Part shown: positions 10,709-22,800 of the stretch, piece after piece
Numbering within the stretch: position 1 is the stretch's first letter
Layout: each line of letters starts with the position of its first letter
Assembly: GCA_036417435.1 (NCBI GenBank)
Contig: CM070919.1
Location: 34,216,318-34,280,317, forward strand
Reading direction: 5' to 3'
Length of the DNA: 64,000 bases
Origin: Inia geoffrensis
Taxonomy: Eukaryota; Chordata; Mammalia; Artiodactyla; Iniidae
Program-made: the position numbers and the translations under genes
Notes under the pieces: generated by a model
What the model saw: only the letters and a program-made list of their open reading frames with translations
Told to the model about the DNA's origin: nothing
Databases searched by the model: none

Positions 10709-11272
10709 AGGTTATTGACTAACAGTTTACAAAGAAATATATTAACACCTTAACATTATGTTACAGTTAAAACTAAATTTCAGATCAAAATGTTAATATA
10801 AAAACAGAGATGAAACAAACTAATATCGATCCAACATCTGTAAAAAGATGACAATCTAAACTTCAAATCTATAAAAGAAAACACAAGGGAAATTGATATT
10901 AGAGTTGACCAGACAAAAATTTAAATCATTCATATGAGAAAAAGATAAAGTCACTAAAAAGGGGAAAACATGGCTTTGAATTTTGGTATAATTAACAGAT
11001 TAAAATAGTTAATATTTAATTTTATTTCAATTTTTCAATGAGAAATTGAATTAAAAACCAAAGAATATCTCTCATCATTCACTCTATTTATTTTCTCAGC
11101 TGGGCATATTGAAATCATATAAAAACAAACACCTTAAGTAGGCTTTTCTCCAGAAAAAAAAACTTTGAGTCTCTTCCAGAAAAAAACAAAAACAAAAAAA
11201 AAACTTTGAGTCTCTCACTTTCATTACCAAAGTGCAGTGATTTAATCAGGATTCCATATAAATAATAGATTT
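10709..11272. other. Unique A-rich DNA with a small A-tract duplication
   Basis: Within 11,150-11,216 the phrase 'ccag(A-rich)actttgagtctct' occurs twice in tandem, with an expanded A tract in the second copy. Nothing else recognised. Confidence 0.5.
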
Positions 11273-11287
11273 GGAAGGAATGTTTTT

Positions 11288-11508
11288 GTTTGTTTGTTTG
11301 TTTGTTTTTTTTTTGCAGTACGCAGGCCTCTCACTGTTGTGGCCTCTCCCGTTGCGGAGCACAGGCTCCGGACGCGCAGGCTCAGCGGCCATGGCTCACG
11401 GGCCCAGCCGCTCCGCGGCATGTGGGATCTTCCCAGACCGGGGCACGAACCCGTGTCCCCTGCATCGGCAGGCGGACTCTCAACCACTGCGCCACCAGGG
11501 AAGCCCGA
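11288..11508 (-). mobile_element. CHR-2-like SINE
   Basis: Reverse-strand, full-length SINE whose tail includes a (TTTG)n run. Its two edges are marked by a 15-bp duplication 'ggaaggaatgttttt' at 11,273-11,287 and from 11,509. Close to consensus. Confidence 0.96.
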
Positions 11509-11524
11509 GGAAGGAATGTTTTTT

Positions 11525-12513
11525 AAAGGAAGGATGAATGAATTAGCAACACTTGGCAATGGACTGGAATCAGAAAATATTTTGAGAAAAAATTGACATG
11601 ATACTTACATTGACAAATGGTTGAAATGAAGTGATTCCATGATTCTCGGAGGTGGAGTACTCCACAATTTCTACCTTAAAATGATAAAACATTGCCAGAT
11701 AAAAATGATTTCTCACTTCTTAGTAAATGTGATAAAAACCAGTTAAAATTTGGGCTGCAGGAAACCAATAGGGGACAAGGTTTTAACCGGACTATGGAGA
11801 ACACTAATAGTAAGTGAGAGGTCATTCAGGACCTGCTCGTATGCAAGAACAACCCCGTCTATTCCTGTAAAGTACGTTTGGATGTCAAGACTCAATTTCA
11901 AAGGTAGAAGTATTTTATTTTCATGAATGAAGATTTTTAAATGAGACACTGGCACCCATTGCTATGTACAATATTTTTTTCCCTAAGTAAATGAGTTTTC
12001 AGTTGAGTTCAGCTGTGTGTAATCATGGCCTGAGCATTAATGCTAGAAAGAGCTACCAAACGAAGCTGATTAAATCTAATTCTTTGCAGATTTCTCAGGA
12101 GCAAAATTTCATGCTACCAAAAGGTGTACATAGGGTAGTAAGGTAGTGGTGCTGGGATGAGGAAGCAAGGGATAATGGTGTAAGATTTCTCAAGAACGTT
12201 TCCGAAATGATCCAATAACCTTTTCAATGTCTGCTCCCTTGAAACACACTTCCTTCTTAGGCAAAAGAACATAATACAGTAATGAACATTTTCTTTGCTT
12301 TCACTGTCTTCTTATTCTTTGTGATAGATCTAGACACAATGCAACAGAAGGTTTGGTTTTGCACACATAATTGTGTGTGGGTATTTCTATATTTTAATCA
12401 CCAATTCATTTCAAAATGAAACAATTCACAATATCCTTGGCCTTCATGTAGGCAATTTTATAACCATATCAAACCCAATTGTGCTCACATAAGTAATGGA
12501 CTTAATTGGTTAC
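11525..12513. other. Unique DNA
   Basis: No repeat family or coding signal recognised. Confidence 0.5.
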
Positions 12514-12527
12514 AAAAATGGTGTTAG

Positions 12528-12749
12528 AGGCTTCCCGGGTGGCGCAGTGGTTGGGAATCCACCTGCCGATGCGGGGGACGCGGGTTTGTGCCCCGGTCTG
12601 GGAGGATCCCACATGCCGCAGAGCGGCTGGGCCCGTGAGCCATGGCCGCTGAGCCTGCATGTCCTGAGCCTGCGTGTCCAGAGCCTGTGCTCCGCAACAG
12701 GAGAGACCACAACAGTGAGAGGCCTGCGTACCGCAAAAAAAAAAAAAAA
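12528..12749 (+). mobile_element. CHR-2-like SINE with an internal 15-bp duplication
   Basis: Full-length + strand SINE with a 16-A tail before the duplication. It has perfect 14-bp target-site duplications, 'aaaaatggtgttag' at 12,514-12,527 and 12,750-12,763. Unlike the other copies it carries a tandem repeat of 'tgagcctgc.tgtcc' at 12,650-12,664 and 12,665-12,679. The B box is altered (GGGTTTGTGCC). Confidence 0.97.
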
Positions 12750-12862
12750 AAAAATGGTGTTAGGTGTTGCAACATGTTTGTTCCAGGCAAATTATTCTGA
12801 TTAAAAAAATAGTTATTGCAGAAACAAGGAAGAAATTACAGACTTTAAAATATGTACAGTGC

Positions 12863-13213
12863 TGGACTTCCCTGCTGGCCAATGGTTAAGAATGGTTAAG
12901 AATCTCCCTGCCAGTGCAGGGGACACGGGTTCAAGCCCTGGTCCGGGAAGATCCCACATGCCAAGGAGCAACTAAGCCCATGCACCACAATTACTGAGCT
13001 TGCGCTCTAGAGCCTGCAGGCCACAACTACTGAGCCCGCATGCCGCAACTACTGAAGCCTGTGCACCTAGAGCCCATGCTCCACAACAAGAGAAGCCACC
13101 GCAATGAGAAGCCCACACACCACAACCAAGAGTAGCCCCTGCTCACCACAACTAGAGAGAGGCTGCATACAGCAATGAATACCCAATGTAGCCAAAAATT
13201 AATTAATTAATTT
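12863..13213 (+). mobile_element. CHR SINE (older long CHR-1-like type)
   Basis: Starts at 'ggacttccctgctggcc' and has an A-box region with a 10-bp stutter ('aatggttaag' twice, 12,881-12,900). The B box GGTTCAAGCCC is present. The body carries several 'ccacaactactgagcc' units, and the tail is 'gtagccaaaaattaattaatt'. The flanks 'aaaatatgtacagtgc' (12,847-12,862) and 'aaaatatgcagtgc' (from about 13,216) form an aged target-site duplication with a 2-bp indel. Confidence 0.93.
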
Positions 13214-13229
13214 AAAAAAATATGCAGTG

Positions 13230-15910
13230 CAGTAGTCCTAGGCAAAAGAATGAATTAAATAAAGAGTATTTAGACAGCCATCTAAGCTGGCCTTCCTTGG
13301 TCTCCCTTTTTGTTTCTCCAAGCATCTCTTTTCAGTTAGCCACTGGGTTTTTGTCTTGGTGCTCCAGGGCTTAATGAGACTCAGGGTCTGCCTCTGGACT
13401 TTACGTGTCCTCACACACACAATAACTATGGCAGGTTTTTCTCATTCCTTCAGAACTAGGAAGGAATAGTGCTAGGTGATTGGCTGGCTGTGGCTGAGAG
13501 ATCCTCATTAAGTTGTCAATAACACTTTTGTATCTGCCATTTTTCTGGAGAGAATGACCACAAATTAGGATCACTTCAGTTTCTCTAGTGCAAGGCTGAG
13601 TATTTATTGTTTTTGCTGTTATCACTGTTTTGTTGTTTGTAGGTGGGAGAGGAGAGGATTAATTGAGAAAAATTATAAACATTTAACACTACACTTCTAG
13701 ATAGAGGCTTTAAAAGGGTAGTTGTAAAAGACAAAATGCTACAGTAGAACTATTTGGTTTGCTCGCACAGTATTTAAAAAATAGCAGTTGAATGTCATAA
13801 ACTAGATGTGGCTTTTGTGGGTCACTGCAGTCCCCTCTAGCCTGCTGGGCATATTTATGTGACTGTCTGGTACCTGATGGCCTGTGAGTGTGCAACCCCT
13901 AACACAAACCTGTTCTCTCTCATATAAAGACGAGACTTACTTTCTCTCTAGTCTAAAATTTACTGATTTAAAATTTAACAAGAAAGAAAAAAATAGACAA
14001 GATAATACATGTCTATAACAAATTGTATCTGGTGAGGACAGGAAATTTGGGACTGCTTTTCTCCAGATGTACTGTCTATATGAATGAAGCTATTTGTAAA
14101 ACGGACTCTATTTGTTTTTTCTTTTTTTTTTTTTGCCTTAGTGGAATGTTGATGTGTAGGTAACCTAAAATAATCACTGCAAATAATACTTTGCCATTAT
14201 TAATTTCTATCTCAGTCTGGTTTGCAGCAAGCTTCACTGACTGTGTATATCCACTCTGACACTTACGTAGAGTCAGGAGTAGGGTGAGGCAAGCAAGGTA
14301 TCTGGGGCTCAAAATTTAAGGAGGTGATCACACTCAGGTGCCTACCAGGCACACGTCTGGGCCCCGGGAGTGAGTGCCTTCTTAAGTTGTGAGCCCGGGG
14401 CTCCTCATTGTTAAGAAGGAATTTAAAGCAATCTTACTTGTGGCAGCCATTACAAACCCATGGTTTAGCCCTGCTAATGTATTTTAATCAGCTTAGTTAG
14501 ATTTGTAATAATTTAACGGAAAGTTCTCAATTACTATACCAAAAATAAGTTCCGTTTATTTAGAAGGGTGAAGGCATGGGGATCTGATGGCTGTTTCTAA
14601 ACCCATGTCAATAATTGTGTCTCTGGGGTCTTGTTTGTTTGCGAAGGATTTTGTAAGATTCAAGGACACAGGCAGATATTAGTATCCATTCACTTCTCTT
14701 CACGTTCTCGGCTCCATAGTAGTCCAAGCCCCTATCATCTCTACTAGGATTTCTGCAGTATCCCAACTTGTATCCATTGTGGAGGAGAGACCATTCTCCT
14801 CAGTGCTTCACAGGACATCGTATACTTCTCTCCCTGTATAAACTACAGATGGATCCCTCTGTCACTTTGGACTCTATCATAGTCAGGAATCCACATTCCC
14901 CTGGACAGCACTGGCAGTTGAGGCACTAGTGAGGGGCCGTTGTCAATATGGGGACCAGCGTAGAAGAAATGAGAATTGACTCTATTAGGACATGCTTTTC
15001 TTAGGAATTACCAAAACAACCAAGGCAGACAATGTTAAGTTACCAAAAACTTGGGTTCTGCAGGTAGGGCAATATCCTAGGGAAATTTGAGTATTAATAG
15101 TATCAAGCCCTCATAGGTACCCACATGCTAGTAAGATGAGTTCATATGGGTTACATTGAAAAAAATAATTATTCTGAGCAAATTTATCTCATGATTTACC
15201 TTTTGACATGAAGGGCTCAGTGCTTAGAATAACGTAGCTGCTTAATGCTTTGTGAATTTAATTGTTGAAGAGTTTCAACATTTATAAACTACATTGGAAA
15301 AAGAAACATTTAAAAAATCTACAGGCTCTGTTCATTTGCGTGAAACCTGGGGAAAAATCTATTTTTGTCTCTTAACCAGAGACTTATCAGGCACTCATTT
15401 TCTCCCAATTCATTGAAAAAAATTTGATGACTAAGTAAAACTACCTGTGATAAAATAATTGACTGCATCTAAAATTATCCTAAAAAATTCAGGTAATCAT
15501 TAGCAATTAATATTTGAGCACCCCTGGTGTATTACATGCTGGATATCATGAGCTACCATTTGAAAAATATTCTACTGAATTTTTTCATGGTGAAAATTCA
15601 CCATTTTCCCTTCTAGATAAGGATTTTTTTTTTAATTCCTTCTTTGAGCTAAAATATAATTTTTTTTATCATAAATTATTTTCATTACCACTTAGAATTA
15701 TTTTACAAACATATTTGATTTGTACAGAAGAGTGTGTTTGTAAAATAAATATCAGCTATGAAACATAACTATGAAATGGGCCACAAGGATTAATCACTTA
15801 AATTAAGCATTAGAAACTCAACTGATAATGATTGTGTTTCCTTGTATTCTCACCATTTCCTTTTCTCCTCCAGGGAAGTTATCACTACCCTGAATTTCTT
15901 ATTATGCCAT
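13230..15910. other. Unique DNA, 2.7 kb
   Basis: No mobile-element family recognised with confidence. It contains a short poly(T) run near 14,120 and a GC-richer patch at about 14,260-14,420. Minus-strand frames of 60-80 codons occur, none with a recognisable domain. Confidence 0.45.
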
Positions 15911-15922
15911 TTAAACACTATT

Positions 15923-16269
15923 GTTATTTTCTTTTTAAAAATTTTTGGCTGCGTTGGGTCTTCATTGCTGTGAGTAGTTTTTTTCTAGCTGCGGCGAGCA
16001 GGGGCTCCTCTTGGTCGCAGTGCGCGGGCTTCTCATTGCGGTGGCTTCTCTTGTGGTGGAGCACGGGCTCTAGGCGTGCGAGGTGCAGTAGTTGCGGCAC
16101 ACGGGCTCAGTAGTTGTGGCTCGCAGGCTCTGGAGCGCAGGCTCAGTAGTTGTGGCACATGGGCTTAGTTGCTCCGTGGCATGGGGGATCTCCCTGGACC
16201 AGGGATCAAACCAGTGTCCTCCGCATTGGCAGGCAGATTCTTAACCACTGCGCCACCAGGGAAGTCCCA
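15923..16269 (-). mobile_element. CHR SINE (older long CHR-1-like type)
   Basis: Reverse-strand copy: T-rich tail, 'tttggctgcgttgggtcttcattgc', several 'cagtagttgtggc' units, then the head ending 'ccaccagggaagtccc'. The flanks 'ttaaacactatt' (15,911-15,922) and 'ataaacactatt' (from 16,269) are the target-site duplication. Confidence 0.94.
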
Positions 16270-16282
16270 TAAACACTATTTT

Positions 16283-17889
16283 TAAATGAAGCTTTTCAAA
16301 AGTACCTGGAAGGAGAATATCTGAGTCACGAGGTTTGCATAAACTCTATTTTGCAAGATAGGTTAAAGTTGTTTTCTAATGGGTTGGGATCAATTTTTAC
16401 TTCCATTAACAGTGTCCAAGGGTTTGAATTGATTGACACCAACCTTGGAATTATGAGACTTCTTAATTTTGCCAGTCTAGTAGATGTAAAAGTGTGTCTC
16501 ATTATGGTCTTAATTTCATTTCCCTGGCTACCTACAATGTAGAATATCTTGTCATAGATTAATTGGATAGTTTCTGTTATCTAATTTTTTTTTGTCTTTT
16601 TTTGACTCATTAGCAGAAGTTATACATTTTGGATATAAATCTTTTCCTACCTGTTTGTGCTTAATTATTTACTAGCAGTTTGAGTATCTCTTCACTTTAC
16701 TCAGAATGCCTTGTGATAAATAAAATGGTTTAATTTTAGTATAGTCAATTGTTCAATATTTCTGTATATGTTACAATTATTTGTGTCTTTTAAATAAATT
16801 CTGTCCTAAACCAGATACATGAAAATAGTCTATTTATATATTTTTTATTTTATTTTTATTTGCGGTACACGGGCCTCTCACTGTTGTGGCCTCTCCCATT
16901 GCAGAGCACAGGCTCCGGACGCGCAGGCTCAGCGGCCATGGCTCATGGGCCCAGCCGCTCCGCGGTACGTGGGATCTTCCCGGTCCGGGGCACGAACCCG
17001 TGTCCCCTGCATCGGCAGGTGGACTCTCAACCACTGCACCACCAGGGAAGCCCTATATGTATTTTAATATTTTTCTTTTGACTTTTGAATGCTAAATCCA
17101 TTAAAAATTGTTATATTTGATGTGAAATGGGAATTCAGTTATATTACACCTCCCCATTTGAATAGCTCATATTTTCCCGGGATATATAGTTTAATCTTGT
17201 CATATATCAATTGTCCTTATATATGTGGGTCTTTATCGCCACCAAATTTTTATTGACTTAATTTGTTAATATTCTTAATAATTCTTGTTACCTGTAATCA
17301 CATCTTACACTTCTTCAGAAGTGACTTGGGCTAGACCTTGACTCTTCCATATGAATTTAAAACAAACTCAGCAAGTTCCTCAAAAAATCCTGTTGCAATT
17401 TTGATTGAAACTAAATCTATCGGTAAATTTGAGGATGACTATTAGTTTAAGTTGTTGCCTCTTTTTGTCTAAACATATATAGATCTCCATTTAATTTTGT
17501 CTTCTTTAATGTCTTTCAATTAAATGTTGTCAGGTTCCTTATAAATAACTTAAGAGTTTTTGTTAGATTCACACATAAATGCACACAGACATTTCCTTGG
17601 TGTTTTGATATATCATATCTAATTTTCACTAAGTTGAAAATGTTTCTTAATTCCTTACAATGTTTTCATTGAGCTGAAGTTTTTGAGTTATGTTCCTGAA
17701 TTTCAAATTATATGTGGGTTTTTCTCTATATATCTTTGTCATGATTATCAGCGTACTTTCATTATGGTCAGAAAACATTGTGTGTATGATTCTAATTATT
17801 TGAAATGAATAGATATTTGATTTATGACTCAGTACATGTTTCCTTTAATAAATGTTTTATGATTGCTTGGAGAAAATATGCATGAACAT
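16283..17889 (-). mobile_element. Old L1M-type LINE, ORF2 region (outer element, part 1)
   Basis: Degenerate reverse-strand L1 ORF2 sequence. Landmarks include 'aatttcatttccctggctac', 'gttcctcaaaaaatcc', 'ctttcattatggtcagaaaacattgtgtg' and 'gactcagtacatg'. A SINE interrupts it at about 16,845 and an LTR at 17,890. It continues at 18,337-18,557 and again from about 20,989. Confidence 0.75.
16845..17053 (-). mobile_element. CHR-2-like SINE inside the old L1
   Basis: Reverse-strand full-length SINE: T-rich tail, 'tgcggtacacgggcctctcac', and head 'ccaccagggaagccc' ending near 17,053. The flanks share 'tatat.tatttt', a weak target-site duplication in AT-rich sequence. Confidence 0.95.
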
Positions 17890-18331
17890 TGAGATGGTTA
17901 AATTTATGTGTCAACTTGACTGGCCATGGGGTGCCCAGATTAAACAGTATTTCTGAATGTATCTGTGAGGACGTTTCCAGGTGAGATTAGCATTTAAATT
18001 GATGGATTTAGTAGATTTCCCTCCCCAATCTGAGTGGATATCATCCAGTTTCTTGAAGATCTAAACGTCTTCTCTATTTATATAAAAATCTCTCAGACTA
18101 AGATTTACACCATCATCTCCCTTTGTTCTCAGGCCTTGGGAAACTGACTGAATTAGACCACTGGCTCCCCAGCTTGCAGATGGCAGGCTGGGTGACTTCC
18201 CGTCCTCCATAACAACAGGAAATAAATTTCTATTTTATATATATATATATATATATATAAATTTAAATATATATATATATATATATATATATTCTACTGA
18301 TTCTGTTTCTCTGAGAAGTCTGACCAATACA
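17890..18331 (+). mobile_element. LTR-type repeat (ERVL-like, family tentative) inserted in the old L1
   Basis: Starts 'tgagatggttaaatttatgtgtcaacttgactggcc' and ends 'ctgagaagtctgaccaataca', giving TG...CA termini. The flanks 'gaacat' and 'gacat' are compatible with a 5-bp duplication. A compound AT microsatellite lies near its 3' end, after 'aaataaatttc'. I recognise it as a common mammalian interspersed repeat, but the family name is uncertain. Confidence 0.6.
18236..18292. repeat. Compound (AT)n with a palindromic AAATTTAAAT centre
   Basis: About 24 bp and 25 bp of alternating AT flank a central 'aaatttaaat', so the whole tract is self-complementary. Confidence 0.95.
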
Positions 18332-18336
18332 GACAT

Positions 18337-18557
18337 TCACTAGTTATGTTGAAGCTATTGTACTAAATGTATATAACTTTAGAATTTTAAAATTTTCCCA
18401 CAAATGGAACTATTCACTATTAGGATCTGACCTATTTTATCTATGATAATGCTTTTCTATCTAAAAATATCATTATCTGTTATTAGTAACTTTCTTTGTC
18501 AAATATTTCCCTCATTGATCTTTTTAACTTTCAGTATTCTGGTGAAGTTGTTTGATA
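18337..18557 (-). mobile_element. Old L1M-type LINE (outer element, part 2)
   Basis: Short resumption of the outer L1 ('gacctattttatctatgataatgcttt...'). It lies between the LTR and a second L1 whose poly(T) begins at 18,558. Confidence 0.55.
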
Positions 18558-20694
18558 TCTTTTTTTTTTTTTTTTTATTAAAACTTCTTTTAGAGCAGAT
18601 TTAGGTTCACAGAAAAATTGAGAGGGAGGTACAGAGGTTTCCCATGTAACCTCTATCCCCACACATGCACAGGCTCCCTCAGTGTCAACATCCCCAACCA
18701 CAGAGTTACAGCTGATGCACCTACATTGACACATCGAATCAACCAAAGGCCATCATTTACATTTTGATTCAGTCTTGGTGTTGTACATTCTATGGGTGTG
18801 GACAAATGTATAATGATATATATCAATTATTATGGTACCATGCAGAATATTTTCACTCACCTAAAAACCTTCTGAGCTTCATCTATTCATCTGTTTTCTG
18901 TTCCCCATCACCCCTGGCAACCATTGGTCTTACCACTGTCTCCATAGTTTTGGCATTACCAGAATATCATAAAGTTGGAATGCTATAGTAGGTAGCCTTT
19001 TCAGAATGGCTTTTTTCACTTAGTAATATGCATTTAAGGTTTCTCCATGTTGTGTTGTGAATGATAGTGCATTTCTTCCTAGTGCAGAATACTATTCCAT
19101 TGTCTGGATGTATCACAGTTTATTTATCACTTCACCTACTGAAGGACATCTTGGTTGCTTCCAAGTATTGGTAATTAAGAAAAAAGCCGCTGTTATTATC
19201 TGTGTGCAGGTTTTGTGTGGACATGAGTTTTCAATTCCTTTGGGTAAATACCAAGGAATGAGATTACTGGATAGTATGGTAAGAGAATGTTTAATTTTTA
19301 AGAAGTTGACCAACTGTCTTCCAAAGTGGCTGTACCATTTTGTATCCCCACTAGCAATGAATGAGAGTTCCTGTTGCATGATATCGTCCATAGCATTTGG
19401 TGGTGTCAGTATTCCAGATTTTAGCCATTCTAATAGGTGTGTGGTAGTATATCATGGTTGTTTTCATTTGCATTTGCTTGATGGTGTATGATGTAGAATA
19501 TATTTTCATATGCTTATTTTCCATCTGCATATCTTCTTTGGTGACAGGTCTGGTAAGGTCTTTGACCCATTTATTAATTGGGTTGTCTGCTTTCTTATTG
19601 TTGAGTTTTAAGTGTTCTTTGTATATCCTGGATAACAGTCCTTTATCAGATGGTCTTTTGCAAATATTTTATCCCAGTAGGTGGCTTGTCTTCTCAATCT
19701 CTTAAAGAGGGTCTTTAACAGAACAGAAGTTTTTAATTTTAATGAAGTCCAGATTATCAATGGTTTCTTTCATGAATCTTGCCCTTCCTGTTGTACCTAA
19801 AAAGTCATTGCCATACCCAAGGTCATCTAGGTTTTTTCCTGTAATTATCTTTTTGGAGGTTTATAGTTTTGTGTTTTACATAGGTCTGTGATTCATATTG
19901 AGTTGATTATTATAAAAGGTATAAAGTCTCTATTTAGATTCGTTTTTTGTATGTGGATATCCAGTTATACTAGCACCAATTGTTGAAAAGATTATCTTTG
20001 TCCCATTGTATTACTTTTTTTCCTTTGTCAGAGAGCAGTTGACTACATGTATGTTGGTCTATTTTTTGGGTCTCTATTCGGTTCCATTAATCTCTTCATC
20101 TATTATTTTGCAAATACCACACTGTCTTGATTGCCCCAGCTTTATAGTAATTCTTGAAGTGGGGGAGTGTCAGTCCGTCAACTTTGTTCCTCCCCTTCAA
20201 TATTGTGTAGGCTCTCCCTGAGTCTTTTGCCTCTCCACACAAACTTTAGACACAGTTTGTCAATATCCACAAAATAACGTGCTGGGATTTTTACTGGGAT
20301 TTCATTGAATCTATAGATCAAATTGAGAAGAACTGACATCTTGACAATATTGAGTCTTCCTCTCCATTAATATGGAATATCTTTCCATTTATTTAGTTCT
20401 TTGATTTTGTTTGTAAATTGTTTTGCAATTTACCTCATATAGATCTTGTATATGTTTTCTTAGATTAATACCTAAGTATTTCATTTTGGGGGATGCTAGT
20501 GTGATGATATTATGCTGTTAATTTCAAATTCCACTTGTTCATTGTTAGTACATAGGAGAGCAATTGACTTTTGCGTATTAACCTTGTAACCTCAAATAAG
20601 CACTTATTAGTTTCGAGAGGTTTGTGTGTGTGTGTGAAATCTTTTTGACAAAACTTCCAGTACGATGTTGAAAAGAAGTGGTAAGAGGAGACAT
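18558..20694 (-). mobile_element. L1M-type LINE, 3' UTR and ORF2 C-terminal part (inner element)
   Basis: Reverse-strand L1 beginning with its poly(A) tail as T. The 3' UTR ('cttcttttagagcagatttaggttcacag') follows, then ORF2 landmarks in antisense order: 'gtggctgtaccattttgtatccccac', 'catttgcatttgcttgatgg', 'gggttgtctgctttcttattgttgag'. A 144-codon + frame at 19,057-19,491 is only the antisense shadow of ORF2. It is probably inserted into the outer L1 in the same orientation, and it resumes for about 45 bp at 20,942. Confidence 0.88.
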
Positions 20695-20933
20695 TTTTTT
20701 TTTTTTATAACCTTTTAAAATTGTATTTTTTTTTGTTTTTAGTAAAAGAAATTTCTCTTTCACATAAAAAATTCCCCTTTTTCTCCATGGCTTTTTCTTT
20801 TTCTTTTTTTAAATCTTTACAGGGTGAAGTAAGTCAGAAAGAGAAAAACAAATACCGTATGTTAACACATATATATGGAATCTAAAAAAAAACAATGGTT
20901 CCGAAGAACCTAGGGGCAGGACAGCAATAAAGG
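20695..20933 (-). mobile_element. Chimeric or 5'-inverted retro-insert containing a young L1 3' segment
   Basis: It interrupts the inner L1. The left edge is a poly(T) run followed by unidentified T-rich sequence (20,695-20,815), so a poly(A)-tailed transcript lies on the minus strand. The right part (20,816-20,933) is the opposite orientation: the end of ORF2 and the start of the 3' UTR of a young cetartiodactyl L1 ('gtgaagtaagtcagaaagag', 'acacatatatatggaatctaa'). The flanks 'ggagacat' (20,687-20,694) and 'ggacacat' (20,934-20,941) look like a target-site duplication. Confidence 0.6.
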
Positions 20934-20941
20934 GGACACAT

Positions 20942-22150
20942 CTTTGCCTTGTGCCTGATCGTAGTCAGAAAGCTTTGATCTTCTCACTACTAAGTGCATA
21001 ATGAAGCTGTGTTTTAAATGTGTCTCTTGCAAACAGCTTGACTTTGTTGTCTTTATCAACTTGATAATCTCTATTTTAACAGGGAATTTCATTTTATTTA
21101 TATATATTGTGATTACTGCTGTAGGTAGATTTACCTCAATTATCTTATTCATGTGAATCTTAGTCCCACTTTTTCTATGCTTATATTCTTCTCCTTCCCT
21201 ATAATATTAATTAATTTAATTTAATTTATTCTAGTATCTATTTGAATTGAACACTGTTCATCTTAGTGCTTATAAATGAAATTTTCATGCATTCTTCATT
21301 TTAAAAATTGTATTGTTAATCAATGTATCTACTCACATATTTCAAAATACAAGAAACTTAGAATATTTTAACTTTGATCACCACCTATCCCAATCTTACC
21401 TGCTATTACTGTTCAATATTTAACTTCTTCTATATGATTTACCACAAAAATTAAATATGAATAATGTTTCATATATTCAATATTAGGTTGAAATTACCCA
21501 CATGTTTATTAATGTATTTGTTCATTATTCTTTATTGCCCTTCATATAACTTTAAGATTAATGATTTCTTTCTTGAAATCCACCTGTTGAAAGTTAATTT
21601 AGTTAAGTCTCCCTTTTCCTGAATTGTCTTCATCTTACCCTGTGTCTTGATTTTAGCTGCACATGTAATTCTAGATCAATACATATTTTGCCTTAGCAAT
21701 ATGAAGTTATTTATTTATTTGCACTATCTCCTTAATTCCAAAACTGTTGTTTGGAATTGAACTCTCAGGACAATTGTCTTTCCGCTGTGAGGTAATCTGT
21801 CTTTTTTTTTCTCTGTTTCTAAGTTCTTTCTTTAGTTGTTCATTAGCTGTACTTTGATGTATTTAGGTGTGAGTTTCTGTTATGTGTGCTATCTGGGATT
21901 TATTGTATTTCCTAAGTCTGAAGATTCATATATGTCATTAATCCTTGAACATTCTTATTACTACGTTTTCAAAATTACCTCTCTTCAATTTTTTTTCTAA
22001 ATTCTTGTGGATTTGCAGTTAGATGCATAATAGCTCATCTTATTCTGAACTGCTCATATTTTCCATCTTAACTGGCGTTTTTCATTTATTTTCCTGTGTG
22101 TATATTAGTTTGTATAAAGGGCCATTTTAAGTATTTTTTCAGCCTAGGGT
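20942..22150 (-). mobile_element. L1M-type LINE, continuation of the inner then the outer element
   Basis: 20,942-20,988 continues the inner L1 ('gccttgtgcctgatcgtagtcagaaagcttt'). From about 20,989 the sequence fits the outer L1 ('gtgtctcttgcaaacagc...ataatctctattttaacaggg'). It grades into T-rich 5'-region-like sequence ('tttaggtgtgagtttctgtt') ending near 22,100. The boundaries are approximate. Confidence 0.6.
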
Positions 22151-22349
22151 TTCCCAGAACCAGCAAGATTACAGCGTATCCAAGTGAAAGAAGGCCTGTG
22201 CTTTCCAATGCTCACGGGTCCTTAGCTAGACCCTAGTCTGAAAAATACATCTTTTTCATTCATTCATTCATTCTCTTATGTGAAAGGGCGATTCTGTTAT
22301 TGTAAGCCTTGCTTTACCTAAAGTTAAGAGCCCTGGGTTTATTCAGGAA

Positions 22350-22800
22350 TCTCATATTTATATCAATTAAGACTAACTTTAGTGACATGTAACAGAAAAC
22401 ACCAAAATAGCAGTAGCTTACACCAAAAAAAATAGATTAATTTTCTCTCAGGTTAAAAAACAATTGAGAGTAGTTAGTCTAGGGTATACGTGATAATTCA
22501 ATAGTTGTTATAAACCCAATTTCCTTCTCTGTTTACGCTCTGCCAGCTTTAAGGTAAAACATTTATAACTAAGGCTTAAACAGGCAACAGCATTCTCTGC
22601 TACATGAAGCCAAACTCTTTTCTCTTATTCACGACAGGCATTGACCCTAAGACTTCAAATCAAGGGTGTTGCCAAAGCAAACAAAAGACACCACCCTCCA
22701 AGGGCCGAAATAGCGTCAACTTTACCTTAAAACTAGGGATAAAAGATCCCATCATGTTTCAAAACCTTATTTACTTATAAGCTCAGCTGTGTACTTAAAC
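22350..22800. repeat. Possible ancient interspersed repeat, family unknown
   Basis: The opening 'atcaattaagactaactttagtgacatgtaacagaaaacaccaaaatagcagtagctta' looks like a known old mammalian repeat, but I cannot assign it. Confidence 0.3.

Noticed and set aside
19057..19491. 144-codon + frame
   Set aside because: It is the antisense shadow of L1 ORF2, which runs on the minus strand here.
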